The notes under the pieces were generated by a model, which was not told where the DNA came from, ran no database searches, and saw nothing but the letters and a program-made list of their open reading frames with translations. Positions 23,335 to 35,504 of a DNA stretch of 64,000 bases are shown one piece after another. The stretch is from assembly GCA_963682025.1 (NCBI GenBank), contig CAVMKG010000138.1, positions 62,001 to 126,000 of the forward strand. Reading direction: 5' to 3'. Origin of the DNA: Cordilura impudica. Lineage: Eukaryota > Arthropoda > Insecta > Diptera > Scathophagidae. The stretch's first letter is position 1, and each line of letters starts with the position of its first letter. The translations under genes were made by a program, and so were the position numbers.

Positions 23335-24110
23335 TTATTATTAATATTCAGTTATTTAAGTATTTACTTATTTTTTATTTTTTTATTTATTCATTCATAA
23401 TCAAAAAGCCTTCAATGGCCAACGGATTACATGGAAATCAATAAGTAAGATCTACTTAGCAAAAATTAATATTATTGCTTTAATATTTAACCTTAAATTT
23501 AATTACCTACCCCTTAAGTGCACGAATTTGAAAGACACTTGATCACAGAGAAAAAAAATGAAACCAATAATGTTCTCTATACCCAAAGATTTTTTTATTT
23601 AAACAAATGAAAAAATTCAAAGCAACTGAGTTTAGCTACGTTCTACAATAATATTTTTAAACTATGGTGTGGTCTCAAAGCCGATATTTTTGGCATAAAG
23701 TAAAAGAAAATGTTTGGATTTTTTAAAAATGTTTAGAAAATATTATCGGAGATACCCCAGTGATTTAGAATCACCAAAAAATTTACATCACATGGCAACA
23801 GATTCCTTTTATGGGCTCTCAAAGTTGACGTTTTGAAATTTGTAATAACACCGCAAACAGCTGAGTAGAAGTTGCGTTAGAGAAATCGTGTAGTTAAGGT
23901 AATTACAGAAAGTTAATTACGAAGTTTGGAATGCAAAACAACACAAAAGGTATTCATGTAAATAGTAAGAATAAAATATGTGTAGTTTTGTGTAAAATGT
24001 TTGCAGAATTCGGTGTTTTATGTATCGTGTTTTTTTTTCTGTATAAAAATTGAATTATTTTTGAGTTCGTTGGTGTAAAATAAGGTGGTATGCTTCGGTA
24101 TGCTCCAGTT
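23335..24110. other. No gene seen
   Basis: AT-rich sequence with no recognised coding content or repeats. Confidence 0.5.
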
Positions 24111-24904
24111 TTTATACCTATAACGCTATGTGGTTTGGGTATAATGACTTTGTGCTGCTGTTTGTAACTACTAAACATATTTGACCTAGATCCATCTTTT
24201 ATTATATCGATCGAATCAGAATCACTATCTGATTCGATTTAACGATGTCCGTCCGTCCGTCCGTCCGTGTGTCCAAGTAAAGTTTGTAATCAAACTGCAG
24301 GTTGCAAATATGAATATATTTTGATAAAATTTGGTATATAAGCTTTCATCGACCATGGGATGAACGCTGTCGAAATTGGTGAGAATCGGTCCATGTTCAA
24401 CCCTAGCCCCCATACAAATGACCCCTATGAAATTAACATAAATAGCAATAAGATCCAAATTATCATATAAATCTTAGTCAAATTGGGTTTGTATGTGTTT
24501 ATTACATCCATTAATCAGTAGTCCAAAAATGATCCCTTTGGGACAACTCTTAGTCATATGCCCCATATAGAGCTGCTTCCCGATCTTCACTTAAATATCA
24601 AAAAACAAAAATATTGCACCGATACTTTTCAAATTTTGTTTGTATATATTTTTGCAAAATACAAGAGACTTTACCAAATATGGTCAGGATCAGTCCATTT
24701 TTGGGCCTAGTCCTCATATAGGCATAGCATCCGATATGAACTTTTTCATATCTGCAGCCAAAAAAATTAATAAAAATCCCACTCAAATTTGGTTTATGCT
24801 TATTTTCAATATTCAGTTAGTTAGGCCTGAGAGATAGGATCTAAACGCATGGTATAGGGTATCGTATAGTCGATCTAGACCGACTATAATTTTCTTACTT
24901 GTTT
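24111..24904 (+). mobile_element. HINE family B copy, full length
   Basis: Starts TTTTTATACCTATAACGCTA, has a clear (GTCC)n run at 24247-24268, and ends ATAGTCGATCTAGACCGACT then ATAATTTTCTTACTTGTTTT. It is the longest and cleanest copy in the window. Non-coding. Confidence 0.82.
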
Positions 24905-25019
24905 TTCCTAGGTGATAGATAATATCTTCTTTAATGTTATGTATGTAACTTTTGCCCGTTTTTGCCCCATTTAATTTTTGTCGTCATTTTAAGTAACATT
25001 TGAATTTCAGCATGCAGAA

Positions 25020-27026
25020 ATAATGCGAGTTAAGAAGAACGGTGCCGTAAAACTGCTTTTGTTTCGGATTAGGTTTTTGAAAAAATTGGGAATAATGATT
25101 TAACATTGGAAAAAAGAGAAGAAATAAAAATAAAAATTAAAAGTTTGTGTGCATATGTTAAAGGCAAGCTTTCGAAATGTCACAGAATTTTAAATTGATT
25201 TAAGGATAAACACTCACAGTGGGTTTCCGCAAGTACTCTAATAGAAATCTGTGATAATGATTATGATTTTGAAAGACTCAAGTAAACCAAGGCACTTACG
25301 CAGAGCCAAAGAATCCACAAATAAGAGGAATCTTGCGAGTGATCTTTCCTTGGAAAAGAATAACAATGTCGCTTTAATGGTTCACGCAACTACTGCTGCA
25401 GCCATAAAATCAAATAGTAAAGATTTGGCATTTGTTTTTAGAAAGTGTACTTCTTCTTCATCACGGCCGAATAAGATAATGAAACTGATGTCTTCCGATC
25501 AAAGAGAATTAGTTTCACTTACCCCAGAAGAAGCTCTTGCGTTTTTACTTGAAAATGATTTAAGTAAGAAACAATATATGAACATGCGATTACTGAATAT
25601 TTCCGAGTTATATGAAATTGTAAAATGCAACCAATTCTGCCGACCTGAAGAAATATACGTGTCAGATTCATCAGCACAAGTATCATTACAAAAGCTCCTG
25701 GATCATACGGCGAAAAGAACTCAATTATGGCAGGAAGATATTTTGCAGGTATTAACAGATTTAACGAATATTATTTTGATTATAAGCTACGGATTTGACA
25801 GTAAAACAGGCCAGTGTATGGTAAACAAGGCTTCGAAATGAATACCCTCAATATTTGAAAAAATATTTGGGTGAATCGTAGTTACTACGCAATTTGTGCG
25901 GCTTTGCAGGCCTTTAGAAAAGGAATTTGCAAATATTCAAAGGCTCTAATCCTTGGAGAAAAAAATCTGTTAGATTCGCAAATAGCCACCCTAAATCAAT
26001 TTTGATATTGCAGTGAAAACGGCACAAAAGTAATTTTCAATTAAGAAATGCACATGACTTTGAAAAGTTCTAAATGTTCAATGCTCTAATCACACATGTC
26101 CCATATGTGGTGCTACACCAAAACAATTTACGTCAACTGCGAATATAAAATCTGATGTTTTCAAACCTAAGCTCGACTATCTAGGGTATGGTATCAGCCC
26201 TCTACAGGAAAGGATTAGGGTATTTGAATTTGCTCTACACATTTCCTACAGAATTGGAGTACGAAAGCCGCATATCAGAGATGCGTTGGATAAGGAAACA
26301 TTTCGACTTTCAAAAAACGATATTCAAAAACGTTTCTGGGACGAAATGAATCTTCATGTTGATAAGCCTAAAACCAATGACGGTGGAACCTCGAATGACG
26401 GCAACACCGATAGAAGAGCTTTCAGAAAATTGGAACTCTTCTCTTCAATTACGCAAGTTGACATAGATATTTTGAAAAGTTTCAGAGTTATTTTGATTGC
26501 TATATCATGTGAATATCCTATAAAGTAGGAGTAATTTGAACTATTTTGCGAAAATACTGCTGCATTGTACATGCAAAAGTATTTGTGGTTTCCAATGTTC
26601 GCAAGAGTTCACAAAATTTTAGTTCACAGTTCACAAGTCATGGAAAATTCAATACTTCCTGTTCGATGTTTCGGCGAAAATGCATCAGAAGCTTGAAATT
26701 AATTTTACAAAAGAGATCGTCTTGCCCATGCAAGACAAAATAACATGGCCAATGTTTTTAATAGAGCAATCGATTCATCGGTCCTACTTCTTTCCAGCTA
26801 GTGCTTTTCTACTAGAGAAAAGTATTGGACAAGAGAGAAGCTGTCACATGATTTATTAGAATTATTTGAGCCACATAGTGAACCAGTCCTCGATAAGTTA
26901 CCTGGTGCACCGAAAGACGTGGAATCTCAAGATGATTCAGATAAGACAGATTCAAATGAATTGGAAACAGAAGCCACAAAATACTCATTCGCCTTAGCTT
27001 CAGATGATTTAAATGATTTAAAGTGA
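25020..27026 (+). pseudogene. Relic of unassigned transposon protein (family X)
   Basis: A long decayed protein. The first part (25024-25250) needs two frame changes (KREEIKIKIKSLCAYVKGKL). A 196-residue stretch then runs to 25841 (RRAKESTNKRNLASDLSLE, TPEEALAFLLENDLSKKQY, YGFDSKTGQCM). After a gap with stops come a putative zinc motif CPICGATPKQF (about 26100), RVFEFALHISYRIGVRK, SNDGNTDRRAFRKLE, SITQVDIDILKSFRVILIAI, ARVHKILVHSSQVMENSILP and an acidic C-terminus ending EATKYSFALASDDLNDLK. It shares its 3' third with the relic at 11266-11985. The family is widespread near repeats in animal genomes, but I cannot assign a superfamily or activity. Confidence 0.65.
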
Positions 27027-27744
27027 TACGCTTGGTAAAGATCTCTGCTGAATATGTTGAAGTCTTTTAACTTATTAAATTATTTTATCTTTGCTTCAGC
27101 TGAAGAGATAAACAATTATCAATGATTTATGAATTTGAATTTAAAGATTAAGAAATGTATTTAAAATGATATTGTTATGAAAAGCTTTATATAAAAAGAT
27201 TTATAAGAAAATTTCACTTTGAGTTGTATGGGCGTCAGAGATTTCGATAAATTTTTCAGGATTTCTTTCAATTTTTAAATGTAAAAAATTTAATTGTGTG
27301 AAAAGTTTCAAGATATTCTGACGAAAGGAAAAAGTCTTATATAAAAATTTTGTTTTGGGTTGTCGTTTGGTCGTTTGGTTTGTATTTTTCTTAACTTTTT
27401 AATGCAATTTGTATTTTTCTCAACTTTTTAATGCAAGCCGTCATAAAAAGTTTGAGCAAAATATCTTGTGTCTACGAATTAATGACAAAAAAATCGATTT
27501 CTGGACCATAGTGTAAACTAACAGCAAAATTTATGTCACCATAAGGAATAATGGAGTTCCATAACTTAACATCATTTACAATGTACGATTTATGCATAAT
27601 TAATGTTCAAATTCGGCGGACCTTGCCGAATGCAGAAAGTTGTAATAGTCAAAAATATACTCTGCCATACCAAATTTAATGATTTTATAGAAGAATATTA
27701 AATAACGCATATTTGCAAAATTAGAAAAACTCATTCCCAAGAAA
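27027..27744. other. No gene seen
   Basis: AT-rich. Contains a hairpin ATTCGGCGGACCTTGCCGAAT at about 27610-27630 resembling the terminal hairpin of HINE family A, without the rest of the element. Confidence 0.45.
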
Positions 27745-27763
27745 TCAAATACACCCTCTGTTA

Positions 27764-29160
27764 CGCGAGCTGCAACAGGGCAGAGACTCCTGCAGGAAAC
27801 TCTTTAACAAGGCAAAGTCTTCAAGAGCGGACGAGGATTGGTTGGCCTACAAGCTGCAGCTTAGGACCTACAAGAAGAAGATTAGAACGGCAAATTGTGA
27901 TTCTTGGAAAAAATTATGTGATAATATAGAAGACGTTTCCGAAGCATCCAGGTTGCGAAAGGTTCTGGCTTCTACCCCTCACATAATAGGTTCTCTGAAA
28001 GATCCATTGGGGGTGTGGACTACCTCTAGTGGGAAATCACTTAGCCTGCTACTGGATACCCATTTTCCGGGCAACTCCTCTACGTCGCTTCAGGCGTCAG
28101 GATACTCAGACGCTAGTACGATGGATATTGCTTCGGAGATAGTCAACATACCAATACTGAACTGGGCGATTGGAAGCTTCAAACCTTACAAATCTCCAGG
28201 AACTGGCGGTATCATTCCAGCTGAATTGCAGCACGTGTCGGACTGCATTTCCCCTTGGCTATGTAGGCTTTTCATTCGCTGTATCAACTTAGCTTATATA
28301 CCCCTGAAGTGGAGGGAGACGAGAGTGGTGTTCATTCCAAAAGCTGGAAAAAGTTCACACACCGTCCCAAAAGACTTCAGACCAATAAGTCTATCATCGT
28401 TCTTATTGAAGACAATGGAGCGCTTGATAGATTCTTACTTACGAAGAGTTATTGATCCTAAATTGCTGTCGACGCGACAACACGCTTACAGCAAGGGAAG
28501 ATCAACCGATACAGCTCTCCACGAGCTTGTGAGTACCATCGAGAAATCGCTCTCGGTAGGAGAATACACCATGACAGCCTTTTTGGATATAGAAGGGGCT
28601 TTTAACAATGTCACACCGGACTCGATATTAGCGGCACTATCTTGTCTAGAAGTGAATTCCGTGATCATCTCACTGATTGGAAATCTGCTTGCCAACAGGC
28701 GGATAACAGCTAAATTGGGAACGACTCTAATATCCCGATTCGTGAAGACGGGAACGCCACAAGGAGGCGTTCTGTCACCACTTCTATGGAACTTAGCGCT
28801 GAACTCAATGCTACTTTTATTGGAGAGACAAGGCTGCAACGTGGTCGCCTATGCTGATGACGTGGCCATAGCCGTAAATGGGAAGTTTCTATCTACACTG
28901 AGAGACATTCTACAGAGGGCTCTCACCATGCTATCTAGCTGGGCAAGTAGTTACGGTCTGGGGGTAAATCCGACCAAAACGGAACTTGTTCTTTTCACGA
29001 GGAAGTATAAGATACCTACCTTCGACCCTATTTCTCTTTACGGTGCTGATATCGCCTTCTCTGATGGAGCCATGTATCTTGATGTATTCCTGGACAGGAA
29101 GCTGAAATTCAGACGGAACTTGGAGGAAAGGGCGAAGAAGGCGACTATAGCTTTACTGCT
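27764..29160 (+). pseudogene. LINE reverse transcriptase domain (LOA/I-like)
   Basis: Open from the truncation point at about 27764. Motifs in order: KSPGTGGIIPAELQH, WRETRVVFIPKAGKSSH, DFRPISLSSFLLKTMERLID, QHAYSKGRSTDTALHELV, TMTAFLDIEGAFNNV (first catalytic Asp), GTPQGGVLSPLLWNLALNSM, and CNVVAYADDVAIAV (YADD active site). LFTRKYK and the 'KFRRNLEERAKKATIAL' thumb region follow. Near 29150 the frame changes: about 50 bp normally found between the ATIAL block and 'WIYTAVVRPILLYG' seems deleted, moving the rest of the protein to another frame. No natural start codon belongs to this truncated copy. Confidence 0.88.
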
Positions 29161-30426
29161 TACTGGATCTACACAGCGGTGGTTCGCCCAATACTGCTTT
29201 ACGGGGTCATCATCTGGTGGCCTGCACTAGAGAAGGCCTCTAATACCAACCTTCTTGCAAGGCTACAGAGAATGGCTTCCATGTGTGTTACTGGTGCCCT
29301 TCGTACCACACCTACGGATGCCTTGAACATCCTCTTACACCTAATACCGTTGGACATATTAGGAAAGCAGTCGGCGGCCTCATCGGCCATTCGACTAAGA
29401 AGCACAATACAATGGCGTGGTCGTAATTGTTGCCATGGAGTGATCCTGAATAACAGTAACTTACCATTGAACATGGATTACACCACTCCGAGGAGTGTAT
29501 TCGAGCGACACTACCAAACTCTGATACTGACCAGGGAATCCTAGTCAGGGGGGGTTCCAGGTAGCAGGCTTTCGATAAATTTCTATACTGACGGATCGAA
29601 ACTGCGTGGTCAAGTTGGTTTCGGAGTCTATTCAAAGAAGCTTGGACTAAATCTGGCTCGCATGTTGCCAGACCACTGCAGTGTTTATCAGGCAGAGGTA
29701 CTGGCAATAAAGGAAGTTGCTGACTGGTTGGGTCGAAATATTCTGTCTACAACCGCAGTCAACATCTACTCTGATAGTCAGGCCGCGGTAAAATCCTTGG
29801 AATCAATGTTCCTGAAAACAAGAACCACCCTTAACTGCCGCACGTCTTTAAATGAGATGGCCAAGCAGTTCGACATCAGACTCATTTGGGTCCCAGGGCA
29901 CAGGAATATACCGGGAAACTGTAAAGCTGACGAGTTGGCAAGACAGGGCACTACCTTACGGGTTCCAGCGGACTTGGAATGTGTTGGTATACCCCTGGAA
30001 TCTTATAGGATGGAACTTCGGCTTCACACCGCCGGCATAACCGACAACAGATGGGCTAATGGATCAACGTGCAGGATCACGAGACAGATCTGGCCGGCTC
30101 TAAATCATAAGCGCACTAGCGCGCTACTATCACTCCCCCGAAGGGAGATTTCAACAGTAGTTGCTGTTATGACTGGGCACTGCCTCATAGGGAGACACGC
30201 TGAATGCCTCAGGGTCTCGTCAAATGACTTCTGTCGTAGCTGCATGGATGTGGAGAAGGTGGAGAGCATAGAGCACTTCCTTTGCTATTGCCCGGCGCTC
30301 TCCAGAACGATACTTCGAACATTAGGATCGCCGTTTCTTCACGATCTCTCTGATCTCTCAAATGTGGACATTTCACATATCAGGGGCTTCATCAGGAGCT
30401 CAAACTGTTTCTACGGTGGGGACTGA
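29161..30426 (+). pseudogene. LINE ORF2 C-terminus with RNase H domain
   Basis: Continues ORF2 in a second frame: WIYTAVVRPILLYGVIIWWP, then an RNase H domain with YTDGSKLRG (Asp), YQAEVLAIKEV (Glu), NIYSDSQAAVKSL (Asp), VPGHRNIPGNCKADELARQG (His, Asp), so all catalytic acids are kept. A C-terminal Cys/His motif CRSCMDVEKVESIEHFLCYC follows. The only interruption is the TAG at 29542-29544; codons after it stay in frame. RNase H removes element RNA from the RNA-DNA hybrid and is found in the I and LOA groups, not in most Jockey/CR1 LINEs. Confidence 0.85.
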
Positions 30427-30510
30427 GGGGAACACCTATTCTTCCCGTGGTATCACAATGGACCCCAGAGTCTAAGTGTGCTTTTTCTTTGGTTTAGCAG
30501 CCACTTTCAA

Positions 30511-30879
30511 CCTACATGAGCATCGAAGACTCTACAGAAACCCAATTATATGATTAAAACATATTCTTACTCTCTCAAATCTCATAGAACTACAACACGT
30601 GGTAATTTATAATCCGTACAATATTATGGGCTTAAGTAATGATCTAGCTATTAGCTTTCTTTTCTTTAAAGGAAAGTACAAACCAACACTATATACTCGT
30701 CGAAGGGCAAAACAATTCTTTGAAACTAGCATATTTATGTGGACAACAGATGATAATTTATTCCAAAGTTTTGTAGTGCATAATATATTGAATAACTACA
30801 TTGTTTACTCTTAAAATCCATATGTATGAAGGAATACTTCCAAACCGCATTGCAAAAGTTTTCATAGGATTCAAAGCCA
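30511..30879. other. No gene seen
   Basis: AT-rich spacer between two LINEs. The part next to 30880 may be unreadable 3' sequence of the minus-strand LINE. Confidence 0.45.
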
Positions 30880-31880
30880 TTTTTTTTTTAAATAGACCAA
30901 AGTACAATTTTTTCTAGATCCTGATTAATATAATAAACAAAATCTGCTATAGATGTGTCCCTTTCTGAACATGCCAACATTTGTATGTCCGCCCGACAAA
31001 AAGGGAAAGCATTAGTTACATCTTTAATGTACATTGTAAAAACTAACGGCACTAAAATACAGCCCTCCACGATTATCAGAAACTTTACGAGAAATGCCAC
31101 TATTCATCTGCACATATTGCTCATGATAGTGTAGAAAAGGAAACATAAGTTTACATGGTGATGTTGTGTATTTGAATTGGCTATAGAACTTTTGCAAAAG
31201 ATTCTTATGACATACAGAATTGAATGCTTTTTTTAAATCAAATCACTGAGCCCATTATCCTAATATCTTCTAGCAGTTTCCACTATATTCATAATCAACA
31301 TAGAAGTGCTGTGATGTGATGTGAAATCTGATTAACAAGGAGATATTAGTCCTTCCATATTTAAGTAATTTCAAATTTAATTGTGAAAAATAATTTCAAT
31401 AATTTTAACATAAACCGGAAAAATTCTAATCGATCTGAAATCTGAAAAGCTAGCTGGGTATCTAACCTTTGGCAAATTCCAATGTTCTGGAAGCTTAGAT
31501 ACCATTGAAATTGTGCCGTGTAAATGAGTAAAGTGAGGTAAGATGTATCGAAAATAAACCACAGAAAGCGAACAGATATTCCATCATGACCTACTGCTCG
31601 AGACTTAACCTCCAACAAGGCAGCAATTCCATGAAATTAAAAAATTCCTTGTGAACCCAAACAATCAATAAAGTCAGTATTAAGTACATAATCGGGCTCA
31701 ACAATAAAATTTTTATTTAATTCATCTAAATCAATGTTCTTGCGTGACCTATGATTCCCAATAATTCTTTTAGTTTATTCCAAATTTATTCAAAATTACA
31801 TGCATTAAACATGCTGTCACGCATTTTTCTCCTTATTTTTCTCATAACACTTTTCAATTTGTTTCTACATTTATAGCAAG
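30880..31880 (-). pseudogene. Decayed LINE reverse transcriptase (3' part)
   Basis: Minus-strand frames give, from right to left: CRNKLKSVMRKIRRKMRDSM (linker after the endonuclease), GHDGISVRFL, the 'PEHWNLPKV' block, QISDRLEFFRF-type remains, a 'FKKAFNS'-like region near 31230, CILVPLVFTMYIKDVTNAFP (from a 'GCILGPLLFT' motif) and a damaged YADD region near 30960. It is heavily frame-shifted. Together with 32655-33115 it forms one CR1/Jockey-type LINE; the palindromic element at 31929-32617 sits between the two parts. Confidence 0.7.
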
Positions 31881-31928
31881 GTTCAGAAAATACACACATG
31901 AAACACACAATGTTCTGTTCAAAAGCAG

Positions 31929-32617
31929 CCAACACATATCTTTATTTTCATATCAATTATGTGCGTTTCTAAATTTTCTACGGTGCGCAACACAACCATG
32001 ACTGTGTTCGTTTTAATATTTCGTTATTTACACGAACATTTTTGTATCACATACTTTTTGTTTCAATCACACATAAAGCACACATTTTTGAGTGTTGCTT
32101 TATTTGAAGTTCATGTTCTGGTACGTGTACTGAAAAAAAACACAGAACATGTACAATAAACAGGTTCGAGTTCAGTTATATTTTAAGACGTGTTGTGGCT
32201 CGTGTAGTGAGAAAAAACAGAACATGTACAATAAACAGGTTCGAGTTCAGTTATATTTTAAACACGACTTAAACACGACTTAAAATATAACTGAACTCGA
32301 ACCTGTTTATTGTACATGTTCTGTTTTTTCTTACTACACGAGCCACAACACGACTTAAAATATAACTGAACTCGAACCTGTTTATTGTACATGTTCTGTG
32401 TTTTTTTTTCAGTACACGTACCAGAACATGAACTTCAAATAAAGCAACACTCAAAAATGTGTGCTTTATGTGTGATTGAAACAAAAAGTATGTGATACAA
32501 AAATGTTCGTGTAAATGACGAAATATTAAAACGAACACAGTCATGGTTGTGTTGGGCACCGAAGAAAATTTAAAAACAAACATAATTGATATGAAAATAA
32601 AAATATGTGTGTGTTGG
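31929..32617. mobile_element. ~0.7-kb palindromic (fold-back) element
   Basis: Left arm 31929-32261 and right arm 32280-32617 are near-perfect reverse complements separated by an 18-bp loop (ACACGACTTAAACACGAC). Each arm also holds a direct repeat of about 80 bp containing CAGAACATGTACAATAAACA and GGTTCGAGTTCAGTTATA. The outer ends are GCCAACAC / GTGTTGGC. Open frames on both strands are by-products of the arms. It lies inside a LINE relic, so it is an insertion. Fold-back elements or paired long terminal inverted repeats of a deleted DNA transposon would look like this. An assembly fold-back is possible, but arm divergence (CGGTGCGCAAC versus CGGTGCCCAAC) argues against a pure artefact. Confidence 0.75.
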
Positions 32618-32654
32618 CCTAAGTTATGTTTGTTTACATATATGTACGAGTTTT

Positions 32655-33115
32655 TTATTCATTGTGTATTTGTTTCTGAACTCTGATTTATAGTCCATAT
32701 ATGCTCATACGCCACATATCTCAATTCTCTAGCATTTATAATTTGGGGATAATCTATCCAATTAGAATTAGTTTTCTTTTTGAATGTTTTAAATGGATAA
32801 TACTTCTTGAAAAGATTTAAAACTAAATTATTAAAATATTGCAGTTGCAATTCAGGGTCGGATGTACTATACATTGTATTAATGAGATATGCCTCCAAAT
32901 CTATGTTATAATAATCCGTATAAAATATTTGTCTATCACGATGATAGGTAGCCACTTTAAACGAAATATAAATCACATAGTGATGGGAATTAAATGCAAT
33001 CAAATCAATATCTGATACAATGAAATAGTCTAAAAGTGCATTTAAACTATGAATGACATTTAAACTAAAAGTTGTCCAAAAATCTCTTGTAACATCACCA
33101 TGCCTAAAACATCAA
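32655..33115 (-). pseudogene. Decayed LINE endonuclease-RT linker (5' part)
   Basis: The minus strand reads LLDYFIVSDIDLIAFNSHHY (end of the endonuclease, where 'SDH' is now 'NSHH'). It continues YTDYYNIDLEAYLINTMYS, LQYFNNLVLNLFKKYYPFKT and ARELRYVAYEHIWTINQSSE. This is the standard layout just upstream of the reverse transcriptase in CR1/Jockey LINEs, and it continues at 31880 beyond the palindromic insertion. Confidence 0.7.
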
Positions 33116-33389
33116 TATTTGAACTTTTTTTATTTGATTGACTCTAAACACTTTATATTGCTTCGCGCATAATAATGTAATTGACTTAGTTCTACTGTGC
33201 GTATGATTAACTAAAAATATTAAATGTTAGTTATACGAACCAGTACATATTTATGTCTAGCTTCTCTTAGCACTGACTTCAATATTTAATTTCATCGAAT
33301 TATCACTCATCCGTACAGTATTTACCAATACAAGTTGTATCGCATCAATACTACATGCCATTTCTTATCTTTTAAAGAATAGAAAGTAC

Positions 33390-33842
33390 TATTTCTTAAA
33401 TAAGTAATGTTTGTAAGAAAGACCTTTTTTAAATATCACCCTCTCTTAAATAAGTATCTTTTCTTAAAAATCTACAAATTACTTTTATTAAATTTTTTTA
33501 ACAAAGTGCGTTTTCTTAAAAAATAAATTTTTCTCAAGAAGCAACTTTAATTAAAAAACTGATTTTCTTAAAAAAGTACTTTTTTTTCTCTAAAAATTAC
33601 ATTTTCTGAAAAATGCACATTTTCTTAAAAAGTTCCTTTTCTTCAAAAAAAATTTTTCTTAAAAAAGTACCTCTTCTTAAAAAATTATCTCCACTTGACA
33701 AAGTGTATTTACTTGAAAAAATATCTTTCTTCAATAAGATGCTTTTTCATAAAAACATAACCTTTCCTAAAAAAGAGCATTTTTTAAAATAACCTTTTCT
33801 TAAAAAAGAGCCTTTTCTTATGCACCATTTCCTAAAATTTCC
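33390..33842. repeat. Degenerate CTTAAAAAAGTAC-type low-complexity array
   Basis: Irregular repeats of about 17-20 bp built from TTTTCTTAAAAAAGTACC. The same kind of tract occurs at 35505-36215. Confidence 0.7.
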
Positions 33843-35504
33843 AACTGATGGCATAAGCGCCTTGCAACTAACGTATTAACATATGAAAACTTCTGTTTAT
33901 AAGGCACGAAAGATCTGCTACACACCCTCAGAATTCGTCAGAAATTAATGGAATTGGACCCTTGAATAATCTCCTTGAATAATCTCTCTTGCCTATAGGC
34001 AACACTGTATAATTTAGCTTATAATTCCCGTAATTTTTACATTATTCTCCTACGGTTATTTTTCTCAGAATAGCTTGATATATTGTACAAGCCTAATTGC
34101 AAATATTTTATTATAAGTGTTGGTAGAGATCACTTAAGAGCTAATCAAAAAGTGAGTTTATAAATAATCAAAAAAAAGTAATAAGGATATTTAAAAGTTT
34201 AAATTTCAATGCTTAAATATATTGTTTAAAGGTAAGAACATTAGAAAAAAAAAATTAGAAAATGCTCATAGAGGGTGGTCAGTCATTTTTCAAACACAAT
34301 GTTGCCTATAGGCAACATTTCATAACGGCTAAACCAGGATGTTTACGTGAACATTATAGAGGTCCCACTGTTAGAAGCGACTTGTCGAATTGGTATGGAA
34401 TTTGAAATCCAGAGGGCGCTTTAGTTTTTAAGCCTTTCTTTTGATTGACATTTATTTGAATTTTTGTGAAATGTAAGATCGTTTAAACCGCGAATTTCTC
34501 ACACGTTAAATTATCGTCAACGACTTGAGATCGCGTACGAAGCAGCCACTAAATCTGTTGTATTTATTTTTTTAATTTGTAAAACCGCCAGTTTCGGAGA
34601 GAAAAAGTAAAGGAAAGTAATTTTGGAATTACTTAGCAGTTTAATATATAAAAAAAAACCTAATCTTTCTTGTTTATTTTTTTGCGATTTAGTTTGGCAG
34701 CGTAAGTCCTCGGTTCCACACTTTTTTTTGGAAAATAAACCCCTATTTCGGCAAGAAATATTTACTGGATACATAGGACTTTCAAATTGATATCAATTCA
34801 TATTTAGGTCTAAACTAACTACTACATAAACTTGCAAAACCACGCCCCACTTAATTCGAGCATGAAAGGGTTAATTTATGCTGAATATTTTTTAAATTCA
34901 ATTAAATTAACCACAAACCTTAAAAACCCACAAAACACCTATTTTCAACTTGCTTAAAATCCGAATATAAGTTCTGCTATGCAATTTAGAATTCTTCCCA
35001 AAATAATTTAAATTATGAAACACTTATATATTATTCAAAATAAGTACTTGAACGAACTAACTGTCATGAAATAAATTAATAACAACTTGTTCATAGTTAC
35101 CTGAAAATTATTAGGTCGCCAATTTCGAAGAATTTTTTTTTTTTTTTTTTTTGTAAATCTTTTAAAAATTATTTGAATTTTTCATGCCGCAAAATTGCCG
35201 ACTCCACATCTTCGACTCGGAATCCGCAGCCCTGCTTATAATAAGGAAGTCTCCCCGTCTGTCTGTGGAATTCTCGATCAACTCCCGAACGAGTTGCTGT
35301 TTAAAATAACCAAAACCAGTCCAAAGTGTCACGACATATAAACGAAACGTGAAGAAACTCTCGAAGAAATAAAAATGTTCAATTTGTTTGATGTTTTTTT
35401 TAAGCTACATTTTGTATGGTTGTAGTAGCCTTTGCTTCATAAGGGTGTGTTTCTGAATATACTGTACGTTTGTATCGCCAATATGAAGGAATATATATAG
35501 CCCC
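33843..35504. other. No gene; short palindromes only
   Basis: AT-rich. Contains a 22-bp perfect palindrome AATGTTGCCTATAGGCAACATT cut at its core (34298-34319) and a related 14-bp core TTGCCTATAGGCAA at 33990-34003. A poly-T run lies at about 35131-35152. No coding signal. Confidence 0.5.
34298..34319. repeat. 22-bp perfect palindrome
   Basis: Centre GTTGCCTATAGGCAAC at 34301-34316, extended by AAT/ATT. The core recurs at 33990-34003. Confidence 0.85.

Larger units (their letters stand above)
27745..30510 (+). mobile_element. 5'-truncated LOA/I-like LINE with RNase H
   Basis: The element holds the reverse transcriptase and RNase H parts of an ORF2 and a short 3' untranslated region that includes GTATCACAATGGACCCCAG. 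It is noticeably GC-richer than its surroundings. The endonuclease is missing, so this is a 5'-truncated copy. Damage is limited: one frameshifting deletion near 29150 and one in-frame TAG at 29542. Confidence 0.82.

Noticed and set aside
27610..27630. Hairpin ATTCGG..CCGAAT as a HINE family A end
   Set aside because: The hairpin resembles the family A terminus, but the adjoining TTACTTGTT end and internal blocks are absent, so a full element cannot be supported.
32269..32583. 104-residue minus-strand open frame, and a similar plus-strand one at 31959-32159
   Set aside because: Both translate the arms of the palindrome; the same peptide segments appear from each arm, so they are by-products of the inverted repeat.
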